In this document: positions 1 through 6,777 of the stretch, in pieces
Layout: every line of letters starts with the position of its first letter
How positions within the stretch are numbered: position 1 is the first letter of the stretch
Assembly: GCA_017404785.1 (NCBI GenBank)
Contig: JAFRBQ010000005.1
Coordinates: 1-49,332 of the forward strand
Length of the DNA: 49,332 bases
Direction: 5' to 3'
DNA from: Erysipelotrichaceae bacterium
GTDB lineage: Bacteria; Bacillota_I; Bacilli_A; Erysipelotrichales; Erysipelotrichaceae
Position numbers and translations under genes: made by a program
Notes under the pieces: generated by a model
Seen by the model: only the letters and a program-made list of their open reading frames with translations
The model's database searches: none
Told to the model about the DNA's origin: nothing

Positions 1-98
1 ATTAATTCAAGTAACAGATTTTCAAAGATCATTTTATTAATAAATATCATCCACAGGACAATACTATTAATCAATAATAGATATTTTAATAATGACTC

Positions 99-138
99 GA
101 CCTACAATGAGAATCAGCTTGACTATTCATAGTAGGTC
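99..138. other. Inverted repeat in the leading intergenic region
   Basis: Bases 1-210 hold no gene that I can support and are A+T rich. Within them GACCTAC (99-105) and GTAGGTC (132-138) form a perfect 7-bp stem around a 26-nt loop. There is no following T-tract, so it is not a standard terminator. It may be an operator, a leader structure or the relic of an upstream gene's 3' region. No known riboswitch motif was recognised. Confidence 0.3.
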
Positions 139-210
139 TCCAAATCATTTTAGCATTAAACTAGAAAAAAACCCCATATTTACATAAAATAATTATAAGG
201 AGTTTTTATT

Positions 211-468
211 ATGGTTTTTGATTATACACCAAAGGGCGTCTGCTCACAGAAGATCACGCTGGATATCGCTGATGATGGAACTATAAGATCGCTTAAAGTC
301 CTTGGCGGCTGCAATGGCAATCTGAAGGGTATTTCCAATATCGTCAAGGGAATGAATATCGATAGAGTCATCGAAGCGTTTGAAGGAACGGAATGCGGAA
401 TAAAGGGGACCTCATGTCCCGATCAGATCGCCAGAGCTTTAAAGGCCTATAAGGAAAGATTAAACTAG
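211..468 (+). CDS. TSCPD domain protein (TIGR03905-like)
   Basis: An 85-residue protein of the small TSCPD-domain family, whose name comes from the motif seen here near residues 67-71 (GTSCPDQIA). The TSCPD fold is also found at the C-terminus of class II ribonucleotide reductases, but the role of the stand-alone protein is not established. Conserved features are the N-terminal CSQK segment, GGCNGN and the paired Cys of ECGIKGTSC, which suggests metal or redox chemistry (inference). The start is set by AAGGAG at 197-202, eight bases before the ATG. It stands at the head of the lspA-rluD-rhomboid-dCMP deaminase series, seven bases before lspA, and probably shares its transcript. Confidence 0.85.
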   Translation: MVFDYTPKGVCSQKITLDIADDGTIRSLKVLGGCNGNLKGISNIVKGMNIDRVIEAFEGTECGIKGTSCPDQIARALKAYKERLN

Positions 469-475
469 TTTAGCT

Positions 476-949
476 ATGACATATGCGTTTTATGTACTGT
501 TTGTGACGATCCTGGTCATCATTGATCAGTATGTCAAGAATCTGGTCGTCACAAATATTGAACTGGGAAAACAGATCCCGCTGATCGATAATTTCTTTTC
601 TTTGACCTATGTCAGAAATTACGGTGCGGGGTTTTCGATACTTCAGAATGAAAGAGTTTTTCTGACCGTCTTATCGATCATTGCGATCGCTGTTCTGTCA
701 TATCTACTGATAAAGGCCAAGAAAAACGATACGCTGAGCATCTTTTCCTATATCCTGATAATCTCTGGAGCTTTAGGAAATCTCATTGACAGGATCAGAC
801 TGGGTTATGTCGTCGACTTTCTGGATTTCAAGATCTTCGGTTACGATTATCCGGTCTTCAATCTTGCAGATTCATTCATTACTGTAGGCTGTTTCATACT
901 GATCATCATGGTCATACTGGAGACAAAGAATGCCAAAAATAAAGCTTAA
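476..949 (+). CDS. lspA: Lipoprotein signal peptidase (signal peptidase II)
   Basis: A 157-residue polytopic membrane aspartyl protease that removes the signal peptide from prolipoproteins after lipidation. Family motifs are all visible: DQYVKNLV near residue 16, NYGAGFSIL near residue 49, GNLIDRIRLGYVVDF with the first catalytic Asp, and FNLADSFI with the second. Four hydrophobic segments fit the known topology, and the length is normal. No clear Shine-Dalgarno sequence precedes the ATG, so translation is probably coupled to the gene seven bases upstream. The next gene starts 20 bases before this one ends, giving the common lspA-rluD pair of Bacillota. Confidence 0.96.
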   Translation: MTYAFYVLFVTILVIIDQYVKNLVVTNIELGKQIPLIDNFFSLTYVRNYGAGFSILQNERVFLTVLSIIAIAVLSYLLIKAKKNDTLSIFSYILIISGALGNLIDRIRLGYVVDFLDFKIFGYDYPVFNLADSFITVGCFILIIMVILETKNAKNKA

Positions 950-1844
950 AGTTGATGAAGATAACACCGATATAAGGCTTGATGTATTTCTGGCTGAAAA
1001 CACGCCTTTATCAAGAACGGCTATTCAGAAGCTTATCGATAATGGTGAGGTAGTGCTGAATGGTTTCAAGCCAAATAAGAAGGAAAAGACACAGCTTAAT
1101 GACGTGATCGTATTTTCCTATGAGGAAAAAACACTGACAGATATCAGACCTCAGGATATCCCTTTAGATATCGTTTATGAAGATGAAGATCTGATCGTCA
1201 TAAACAAGCCAAAGGATATGGTCGTCCATCCGGCCGTAGGCAATCCTGACGGCACGATCGTCAATGCCTTGCTTTACCATTGCAAGGAATTATCGGATGT
1301 AAACGGCTACTACAGACCAGGTATCGTTCATCGTATCGACAAGGATACATCAGGACTTTTGGTCTGTGCCAAAAACAACGAAGCTCACAATTTTCTTTCT
1401 GAACAGCTCAAGGATAAGACCTGCTACAGAAAGTATTATGCCATCGTTAGTGGCGTCATAGAAAACAACGAAGGGGAGATCAATGCTCCGATCGGCAGAA
1501 GTGAAAAGAACCGTCAGATGATGTGCGTGACTTCCAAGAATTCCAAGGAAGCCATCACCTTGTTCAGAGTTCTTGAAAGATATAACGACTCGACACTTCT
1601 TGATGTCGAACTCAAGACCGGCAGGACTCATCAGATAAGAGTCCATATGCAGTTTATCAATCATCCGGTATTGAATGATGGCAGATACGGAAAGAAAACC
1701 ATCGACGAGACCGGTCAGTATCTTCATGCATATTTTTTATCCTTCATCCACCCAAGAACAAAGGAAAGGATGGATTTCAGAGTTTCCATGCCTGAATACA
1801 TGAAGGAATATATTAGATCAAAAGGTGGTACATACGATGAATGA
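930..1844 (+). CDS. RluD-family 23S rRNA pseudouridine synthase
   Basis: A 304-residue pseudouridine synthase of the RluA/RluD group. An S4 RNA-binding domain occupies roughly residues 12-75 (TAIQKLIDNGEVVLNG). The catalytic domain carries GIVHRIDKDTSGLLV near residue 134, whose Asp is the nucleophile that isomerises uridine. RTHQIRVHM near residue 233 is the second family signature. The reading frame begins inside lspA, an overlap of 20 bases that implies translational coupling. The exact rRNA positions modified (1911/1915/1917-type sites in large-subunit rRNA for RluD) cannot be read from sequence, so the family name is safer than a specific substrate. Confidence 0.93.
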   Translation: MPKIKLKVDEDNTDIRLDVFLAENTPLSRTAIQKLIDNGEVVLNGFKPNKKEKTQLNDVIVFSYEEKTLTDIRPQDIPLDIVYEDEDLIVINKPKDMVVHPAVGNPDGTIVNALLYHCKELSDVNGYYRPGIVHRIDKDTSGLLVCAKNNEAHNFLSEQLKDKTCYRKYYAIVSGVIENNEGEINAPIGRSEKNRQMMCVTSKNSKEAITLFRVLERYNDSTLLDVELKTGRTHQIRVHMQFINHPVLNDGRYGKKTIDETGQYLHAYFLSFIHPRTKERMDFRVSMPEYMKEYIRSKGGTYDE

Positions 1845-3072
1845 CAATCATGATCCATTTGTAAGAAAAGCCTTCAGTCTGCTTAAGCATCTTCATCTTA
1901 GGTACGGTTTTTCTCTGATCAGACCAAAATCAGACAATCTCAACGATCCCCATGAATACTGGGCTTTGAATGAAAATGATCCTTATTATCAGCTGATCAG
2001 GATCACCAGCAAGAAAGCCAGTGCTTTTAAAAGCGAACAGCTTCGCATCAGACTAGTAAATGAACATGTAAGACGTGAAATAGGGAAGATACCGTCTTTT
2101 CTGGACATCCATGTCTCAGATGAAGCCTATGATCCTTCCTTTGAAGAATACGACTATATGAACATCGAGGAAGAATTCCATAATGGCGTTGATGTGAGCG
2201 GGATCTATCCCGATATCTATTCAGCCTTAAGAGACAGACAGGACGAGGAAGAACAGAAAGCTGCTGCCCGCAGAGCTCTAAAGGAACAGCTGGAGCACCA
2301 CAAGGAAAGACTTCAGGAAAATTATTCTGTACAGAATTGTGCCATTACCTACGGCATTATCATCCTCTGCTTTGTCATATATCTGATCGAAGTTCTGCTT
2401 TCAAGGAACTACGATGATGCCTGTGCCTATATCATCATGGGTGCCGATTACAAGACTTTTACATTGGGTCTAAGACAGTACTATCGTCTTTTTACCAATG
2501 CTTTCCTGCACGGTTCTTTCCTGCACCTGATCTCCAACATGTATTCACTGTTTGTGATCGGACACAGTATGGAAAGACTTCTGATGAAACGGAAATATAT
2601 TTTCCTGTTGTTCACATCGATCCTGATCGCTTCATTGACTCAGGGCATCATGACGGAGAATTCTCTGCTTTTGGGTATGTCGGGAGGAATTTATGGTCTG
2701 TTCACTTATCTGCTTATGCATCTGCATAAAACCGGAAGACTTCAATTCAGAGCCCTTATTCCAACGATCATCCTGAATGTTTATCTAAACTTCCTGTCTA
2801 CGACTGCCTGGCTTGCTCATATCGGCGGTATCGTAGCCGGTATGCTGGTGTTCCTTATTTTGAATAACGAAAAAAAGATCCTGCCTGTCAGCGTTCTGAT
2901 CATCGTAATCGTGTTTATGGTGTATCGCTATTTGACCATGAAGACGATCAATCCGTTCTATCAGGCTACCGATCTTGAAGTCGCAAATATCTATTATCAG
3001 TGGGGTTTCAAGGATTACAGTATGAAACTGGTCGCAAGACTCCTTGAAGTCTATCAGAAATTCGGAGGTTAG
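1837..3072 (+). CDS. Rhomboid-family intramembrane serine protease
   Basis: A 411-residue membrane protein. Residues 1-165 are hydrophilic and contain a charged helical stretch rich in Glu, Lys and Arg just before the first membrane helix. The rhomboid core follows: an HGSFLHLISNMYSLFVIG segment (family HxxxN motif), GMSGGIYGLF with the catalytic Ser, and TAWLAHIGGIVAG with the catalytic His. A GTG at 1825 is in frame, but AAAGGTGG at 1821-1828 lies eight bases before the ATG at 1837, so that ATG is chosen; it overlaps the rluD stop by eight bases. The substrate is unknown. The long N-terminal domain resembles the cytosolic extension of B. subtilis GluP-type rhomboids (inference). Confidence 0.9.
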   Translation: MNDNHDPFVRKAFSLLKHLHLRYGFSLIRPKSDNLNDPHEYWALNENDPYYQLIRITSKKASAFKSEQLRIRLVNEHVRREIGKIPSFLDIHVSDEAYDPSFEEYDYMNIEEEFHNGVDVSGIYPDIYSALRDRQDEEEQKAAARRALKEQLEHHKERLQENYSVQNCAITYGIIILCFVIYLIEVLLSRNYDDACAYIIMGADYKTFTLGLRQYYRLFTNAFLHGSFLHLISNMYSLFVIGHSMERLLMKRKYIFLLFTSILIASLTQGIMTENSLLLGMSGGIYGLFTYLLMHLHKTGRLQFRALIPTIILNVYLNFLSTTAWLAHIGGIVAGMLVFLILNNEKKILPVSVLIIVIVFMVYRYLTMKTINPFYQATDLEVANIYYQWGFKDYSMKLVARLLEVYQKFGG

Positions 3073-3074
3073 TT

Positions 3075-3542
3075 ATGATCATATCCTGGGATGAATATTT
3101 CATGGGCATTTCTCATCTGAGTGCTCTTCGCTCTAAAGACCCAAACACACAGGTCGGTGCCTGCATTGTCGACAGGGATAAAAGAGTCGTATCGATCGGT
3201 TACAACGGCATGCCCCGCGGTTGTGCCGATGAGGATTTCCCTTGGGAAAGAGAAGGTGATTTCCTTAGCACAAAATATGCCTTTGTCGTTCACGCCGAAC
3301 TCAATGCCATCCTGAATTCGCCAAGAAGCGTTCAGGACTGCACGATCTATGTATCGCTGTTTCCATGCAACGAATGCGCCAAGGCGATCATTCAGTCGGG
3401 CATAAAAAAAGTTGTCTACGAGTCCGACAAATATGATGGGACTGAAGGCAACATTGCTTCCAAAAAGATGTTAAAGGAAGCGGGAATAGAGCTGATACAG
3501 CTTCCTTACAGTGTAAAGGTCAGCGTTGAAAGCTCAAAGTAG
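3075..3542 (+). CDS. comEB: Deoxycytidylate (dCMP) deaminase, ComEB-type
   Basis: A 155-residue zinc-dependent deaminase converting dCMP to dUMP, the precursor for thymidylate synthesis. Zinc-site motifs are HAELNAILN (His ligand plus catalytic Glu) near residue 73 and PCNECAKAI (two Cys ligands) near residue 97; NTQVGACIV near residue 24 is also typical. GGAGG at 3064-3068 sits just before the ATG, two bases after the rhomboid stop. In Bacillus this gene lies between comEA and comEC; here those two are adjacent some 20 kb away, so the deaminase has been separated from them. Its last nine bases overlap the 3' end of the convergent DUF5662 gene. Confidence 0.94.
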   Translation: MIISWDEYFMGISHLSALRSKDPNTQVGACIVDRDKRVVSIGYNGMPRGCADEDFPWEREGDFLSTKYAFVVHAELNAILNSPRSVQDCTIYVSLFPCNECAKAIIQSGIKKVVYESDKYDGTEGNIASKKMLKEAGIELIQLPYSVKVSVESSK

Positions 3543-4094
3543 ATTCTTATTCTTCTTATAAAGGCTCTTGTAGTAGGCAAGAGCTTTTTCTTCACCGTTT
3601 TCCTTGAGGTAAAGAAGCAGCTCCTTGATCTGACTGGCTGTCTTGGGATTCATGACCTGATATTCTTTGGATCTGATCAGAAACTCGTAAGGCTCGCCAT
3701 CGTTGTATTCTTCCTTCTTGTAGGTCTTTGAGGCACTGATCCTGTCGATGACCGATTCAAGCATATATCGATAGGGCATCGGGAAGACATGAAGCTCAGT
3801 AGATCTCGGTTCTCTGTCGATCCAGTATTCCCAGTGATGTTTGTTTCTTCCTTTATGGTGAAGATAACACAGAGAATAACCGTTAACTTCCTTTTCCTTA
3901 GAGATTGGTGATCGATTACCCTGAAAGTATCTGACAGATGGAATGAATTCTGTCGGTGAATACTTGGACAGATCGTGAAGCAGACCCTGCTTGTACATGC
4001 CACATTTAAAACAGGTCGTCATGACCAGATAACGGTGTCTGTTGATCGTGGACAGATGTCCAAAGAAACGTTTTAACAAGTTGTTTTTCTGCAC
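3534..4094 (-). CDS. DUF5662 family protein
   Basis: A 186-residue soluble protein of unknown function. The N-terminal core (FFGHLSTINRHRYLV, then GLLHDLSKYSPTEF) and the His-rich HHKGRNKHHWEYW match my memory of DUF5662. The HDLSKYS and HHWEYW clusters suggest a metal site, but no activity is known. The open frame extends to a TTG at 4145, but TATAAT on the minus strand (4107-4102) lies inside that extension. The GTG at 4094 is seven bases downstream of this box, so I take it as the start of a probably leaderless message. It is divergent from nusB and overlaps the convergent dCMP deaminase by nine bases. Confidence 0.72.
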   Translation of the reverse strand: MQKNNLLKRFFGHLSTINRHRYLVMTTCFKCGMYKQGLLHDLSKYSPTEFIPSVRYFQGNRSPISKEKEVNGYSLCYLHHKGRNKHHWEYWIDREPRSTELHVFPMPYRYMLESVIDRISASKTYKKEEYNDGEPYEFLIRSKEYQVMNPKTASQIKELLLYLKENGEEKALAYYKSLYKKNKNLL

Positions 4095-4101
4095 GTAATA
4101 G

Positions 4102-4131
4102 ATTATAACACCTGTTTTTTTGTTATATAAT
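4102..4131. promoter_or_regulatory. Overlapping divergent promoters for nusB and the DUF5662 gene
   Basis: On the plus strand TATAAT occupies 4126-4131 and is followed by six bases and the nusB ATG at 4138. On the minus strand TATAAT occupies 4107-4102 and is followed by seven bases and a GTG at 4094. Each -35 region (about TTATAA at 4103-4108 for nusB) falls on the -10 of the opposite promoter, so the two probably exclude one another. Neither start codon has a Shine-Dalgarno sequence. The -10 boxes are perfect matches and the -35 boxes weak. Confidence 0.6.
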
Positions 4132-4137
4132 GAATGT

Positions 4138-4524
4138 ATGCTCAATCGCCATGAATATCGCGAAAAAATTGTCTTTGCGCTTTATCAGCATCTTTTACTG
4201 CATAAGGATCTGAATGAATGCTTTAGTGATAATTTTGAAGATGATGAAAACGAATATCTGAATACGGTAAGAAATGACCTTCTAGAAAACAAGGTCGATT
4301 ACATATATGAGATCTCAAAGTATCTCAATAAATGGAGTTTTGACCGTCTTAATCTTGTCGAACAGGCGATCCTTCTAGAGACTGTCAGTGAGATCAAGAC
4401 GAAAGTCAATGATTCGGCAGTAGCCATTGATGAAGCGATCAATCTGGCTAAACAGTATTGTGATGAAGATTCATATAAGTTTATCAACGGAGTTTTAGAT
4501 AATATATGCAAGAACTCACAGTAA
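4138..4524 (+). CDS. nusB: Transcription antitermination factor NusB
   Basis: A 128-residue all-helical RNA-binding protein that works with NusE (S10) on rRNA leader transcripts. The N-terminal NRHEYREKIVFALYQH and C-terminal INLAKQYCDEDSYKFINGVLDNI are family hallmarks. The ATG at 4138 is chosen because the homologous region starts there; the in-frame TTG at 4120 lies upstream of the likely transcription start. There is no ribosome-binding site, and the -10 box ends six bases before the ATG, so a leaderless mRNA is predicted. It heads an operon with xseA, whose start overlaps it by 19 bases, as in many Bacillota. Confidence 0.93.
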   Translation: MLNRHEYREKIVFALYQHLLLHKDLNECFSDNFEDDENEYLNTVRNDLLENKVDYIYEISKYLNKWSFDRLNLVEQAILLETVSEIKTKVNDSAVAIDEAINLAKQYCDEDSYKFINGVLDNICKNSQ

Positions 4525-5744
4525 GCAGTTTATTAAGGTATTTAAAATCTCGTTTAGATAATGACAGCAATATCCAGAAGATCACTGTGATAGGAGAGAT
4601 CTCCAATTATCACAGGCATTTTTCTGGTCATCTTTATTTCACTTTAAAAGATGAAAAAGCGGCGATAAACTGTGTGATGTTCAAATCAGCAGCAGCCTCT
4701 TTAAGTTTTGAACCGAAAAACGGAGACAAGGTGATCGTCTATGCGAATACCTCGATCTTTGAAGCAAGCGGTCAGCTGCAGCTCTATATCCTTAAAATGG
4801 ATCCGCAAGGCCTGGGTGATCTTTATGCCCGTTATGAGGCTTTAAAGAAAAAACTTACCCAAGAGGGAAAATTCGATCAGGATCACAAGATCGAACTCGA
4901 GAAGATCTACCTGGAAAAGGTCGCAGTTCTTGTCGGAGACAGATCAGCGGCCATGTCCGATATAAAGATCTGTTTTTCCCGAAGATGGCCTCTGTGTAAA
5001 GTGGATTACTATCCGGTTCTTGTTCAGGGGCCTGAGGCGCCAAAGGATATCATTGCCAAACTGAAAAAGGCAGATGATCTTGGCTATGATGCGATCATTC
5101 TGGCCAGAGGTGGAGGATCGTTTGAGGATCTTTTCTGCTTCAGTGACGAAGAACTGGTCAATACGATCTATGAGCTTAAGACTTTCATCGTTACCGGTAT
5201 CGGCCATGAACAGGATTTCTCACTGGCTGACTTTGCAGCCGACTTGAGAGCTGCGACACCTACAGCAGCAGTTGAACTTATCACCCCGGATATTGCTGAT
5301 GTCCTTGAACTGCTTGAAGAATATGAAGACAGTTTAAAGATTTCGCTTTATGAAAACTTCGAACAAAGACAGATGGAGTTTGATTTTCTCTACAAGAGAC
5401 TCTCGTCCTATCAGGATCGTTTTGTGATCATTCAGAATAGAATAGATTCGATGATGACGATCATTGAGAAAGATATCCGCTATATGATAGGTAATAAACT
5501 CAACTATATCGATCAGAGCGTATCGGATATGTCCTATAAGCTCGATTACAGGCTCAATGAGGCAAGATTGTCATTCAAGCGATTGAATACCTTACTTGAA
5601 GCTTACAGCTGTGAGAATGTCCTTAAACGCGGTTATACGATGGTTTTGCAGAATGACAGAGTAATAAAGAATTCAGTTGATCTTAAAAACGATGAATTTG
5701 AAGTGAAGTTCCATGACGGAACGATAAAGGCGATAAAGAGGTAG
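4506..5744 (+). CDS. xseA: Exodeoxyribonuclease VII large subunit
   Basis: A 412-residue subunit of the nuclease that degrades single-stranded DNA from either end into oligonucleotides. An N-terminal OB-fold (residues 1-100; VIGEISNYHRHFSGHLYFTL) binds DNA. The catalytic part includes ARGGGSFEDLFCFSDE near residue 200 and GIGHEQDFSLADFAADLRAATPTAA near 235. A coiled-coil segment of about residues 270-370 precedes the conserved LKRGYTMV end. It is slightly shorter than the roughly 450 residues usual in Bacillus, mostly in the coiled coil. It starts within nusB and is followed four bases later by xseB, its obligate partner. Confidence 0.96.
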   Translation: MQELTVSSLLRYLKSRLDNDSNIQKITVIGEISNYHRHFSGHLYFTLKDEKAAINCVMFKSAAASLSFEPKNGDKVIVYANTSIFEASGQLQLYILKMDPQGLGDLYARYEALKKKLTQEGKFDQDHKIELEKIYLEKVAVLVGDRSAAMSDIKICFSRRWPLCKVDYYPVLVQGPEAPKDIIAKLKKADDLGYDAIILARGGGSFEDLFCFSDEELVNTIYELKTFIVTGIGHEQDFSLADFAADLRAATPTAAVELITPDIADVLELLEEYEDSLKISLYENFEQRQMEFDFLYKRLSSYQDRFVIIQNRIDSMMTIIEKDIRYMIGNKLNYIDQSVSDMSYKLDYRLNEARLSFKRLNTLLEAYSCENVLKRGYTMVLQNDRVIKNSVDLKNDEFEVKFHDGTIKAIKR

Positions 5745-5748
5745 AAAC

Positions 5749-5955
5749 ATGGCAAAAGAACTCAGTTTTGAAAAACAGATGCAGAAACTTCAGGAGATAG
5801 TGGAAAAACTCGAAAAAGGGGATGTGGAACTTGATGAATCCATCAACCTTTACGAAGAGGGATTGAAACTTTCCAAAGAGCTTAAAAAACAGCTCGGTGA
5901 TTTTGAAAGCAGAATAAACGAGCTCAATGGAAAAGAAGAGGGCCAGAATGAGTAA
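5749..5955 (+). CDS. xseB: Exodeoxyribonuclease VII small subunit
   Basis: A 68-residue helical-hairpin protein that decorates the coiled coil of XseA in the exonuclease VII complex. The family pattern is clear: FEKQMQKLQEIVEKLEKG, then LDESINLYEEGLKLSKEL. AAAGAGG ends a few bases before the ATG. The gene overlaps ispA by eight bases (ATG of ispA inside the final codons), so expression is probably coupled through the whole xseA-xseB-ispA run. Confidence 0.95.
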   Translation: MAKELSFEKQMQKLQEIVEKLEKGDVELDESINLYEEGLKLSKELKKQLGDFESRINELNGKEEGQNE

Positions 5956-6775
5956 TTTTGAAAGGCATATTGAAGATTATCTTAAAACCTTGAGACCATG
6001 TACGATCTCTGAAGCAATGGCTTATGCCCTGGATGGGGGGAAACGTTTCAGACCCCGGATCATTTTTGCGATCCTTGAAGGCATGGACATCAACGAAAGC
6101 AAAGGCTATGATGCGGCTTTGGCTCTGGAACTGATACAGACCTATTCACTTATTCACGACGATCTTCCAGCTATGGATAATGACGATATGCGTCGAGGCA
6201 AGCCTTCACTTCATAAAGCCTACAGAGAAGATATTGCCATTCTGACCGGAGATCAGCTGCTGACTGACAGCTTCAGAGTAGTCTCTGCATCAAAGGAATA
6301 TGATGATCGCTGCAAGGTAAACATCATAAAAGCTTTAAGCAGTTTTGCCGGGATGGATGGCATGATCTATGGCCAGCTCCTGGATGTGACAGCTGACGAT
6401 AAACACATCGATAAGGATTCATTATTCGAAATCCAGGACAACAAGACCGGAGGTCTTTTCAAGATCTCCTGCCTAATTCCGATGTATATTAAAGGTGAAG
6501 AAAACGAAGACTATTATATAAGACTTGGCTCAATGATCGGTCAGATCTTTCAGAATCAGGATGATCTGTTTGATATGATTAAGACAGAGCAGGAAATGGG
6601 CAAAAACCGTTCCGATGTCAAAAACGGCAAAGGAACAGCTTTGAGTATCTATTCGATCGATGAATTGAAAGCCCTCATCGATGAAGAATTTGAAGAACTT
6701 GATAAATATCTTGATCAAGCGAGTTTTGATACCAGCAGACTTAAAGAACTCTTATATAAACTGAAAACGAGGTAA
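5948..6775 (+). CDS. ispA: Polyprenyl (farnesyl/geranyl) diphosphate synthase
   Basis: A 275-residue trans-isoprenyl diphosphate synthase that joins isopentenyl diphosphate to allylic diphosphates. Both aspartate-rich motifs are intact: DDLPAMDNDDMRRG near residue 73 and NQDDLFD near residue 202. GGKRFRPR near residue 31 and the KTGGLF motif bind diphosphate. The longer in-frame start at 5927 lies within xseB; the ATG at 5948 is chosen because GAAAAGAAGAGGG precedes it and homologues begin there. It sits directly before a dxs-like gene, the usual operon order, but that neighbour appears catalytically dead, so the source of isopentenyl diphosphate must be encoded elsewhere. Confidence 0.93.
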   Translation: MSNFERHIEDYLKTLRPCTISEAMAYALDGGKRFRPRIIFAILEGMDINESKGYDAALALELIQTYSLIHDDLPAMDNDDMRRGKPSLHKAYREDIAILTGDQLLTDSFRVVSASKEYDDRCKVNIIKALSSFAGMDGMIYGQLLDVTADDKHIDKDSLFEIQDNKTGGLFKISCLIPMYIKGEENEDYYIRLGSMIGQIFQNQDDLFDMIKTEQEMGKNRSDVKNGKGTALSIYSIDELKALIDEEFEELDKYLDQASFDTSRLKELLYKLKTR

Positions 6776-6777
6776 AT

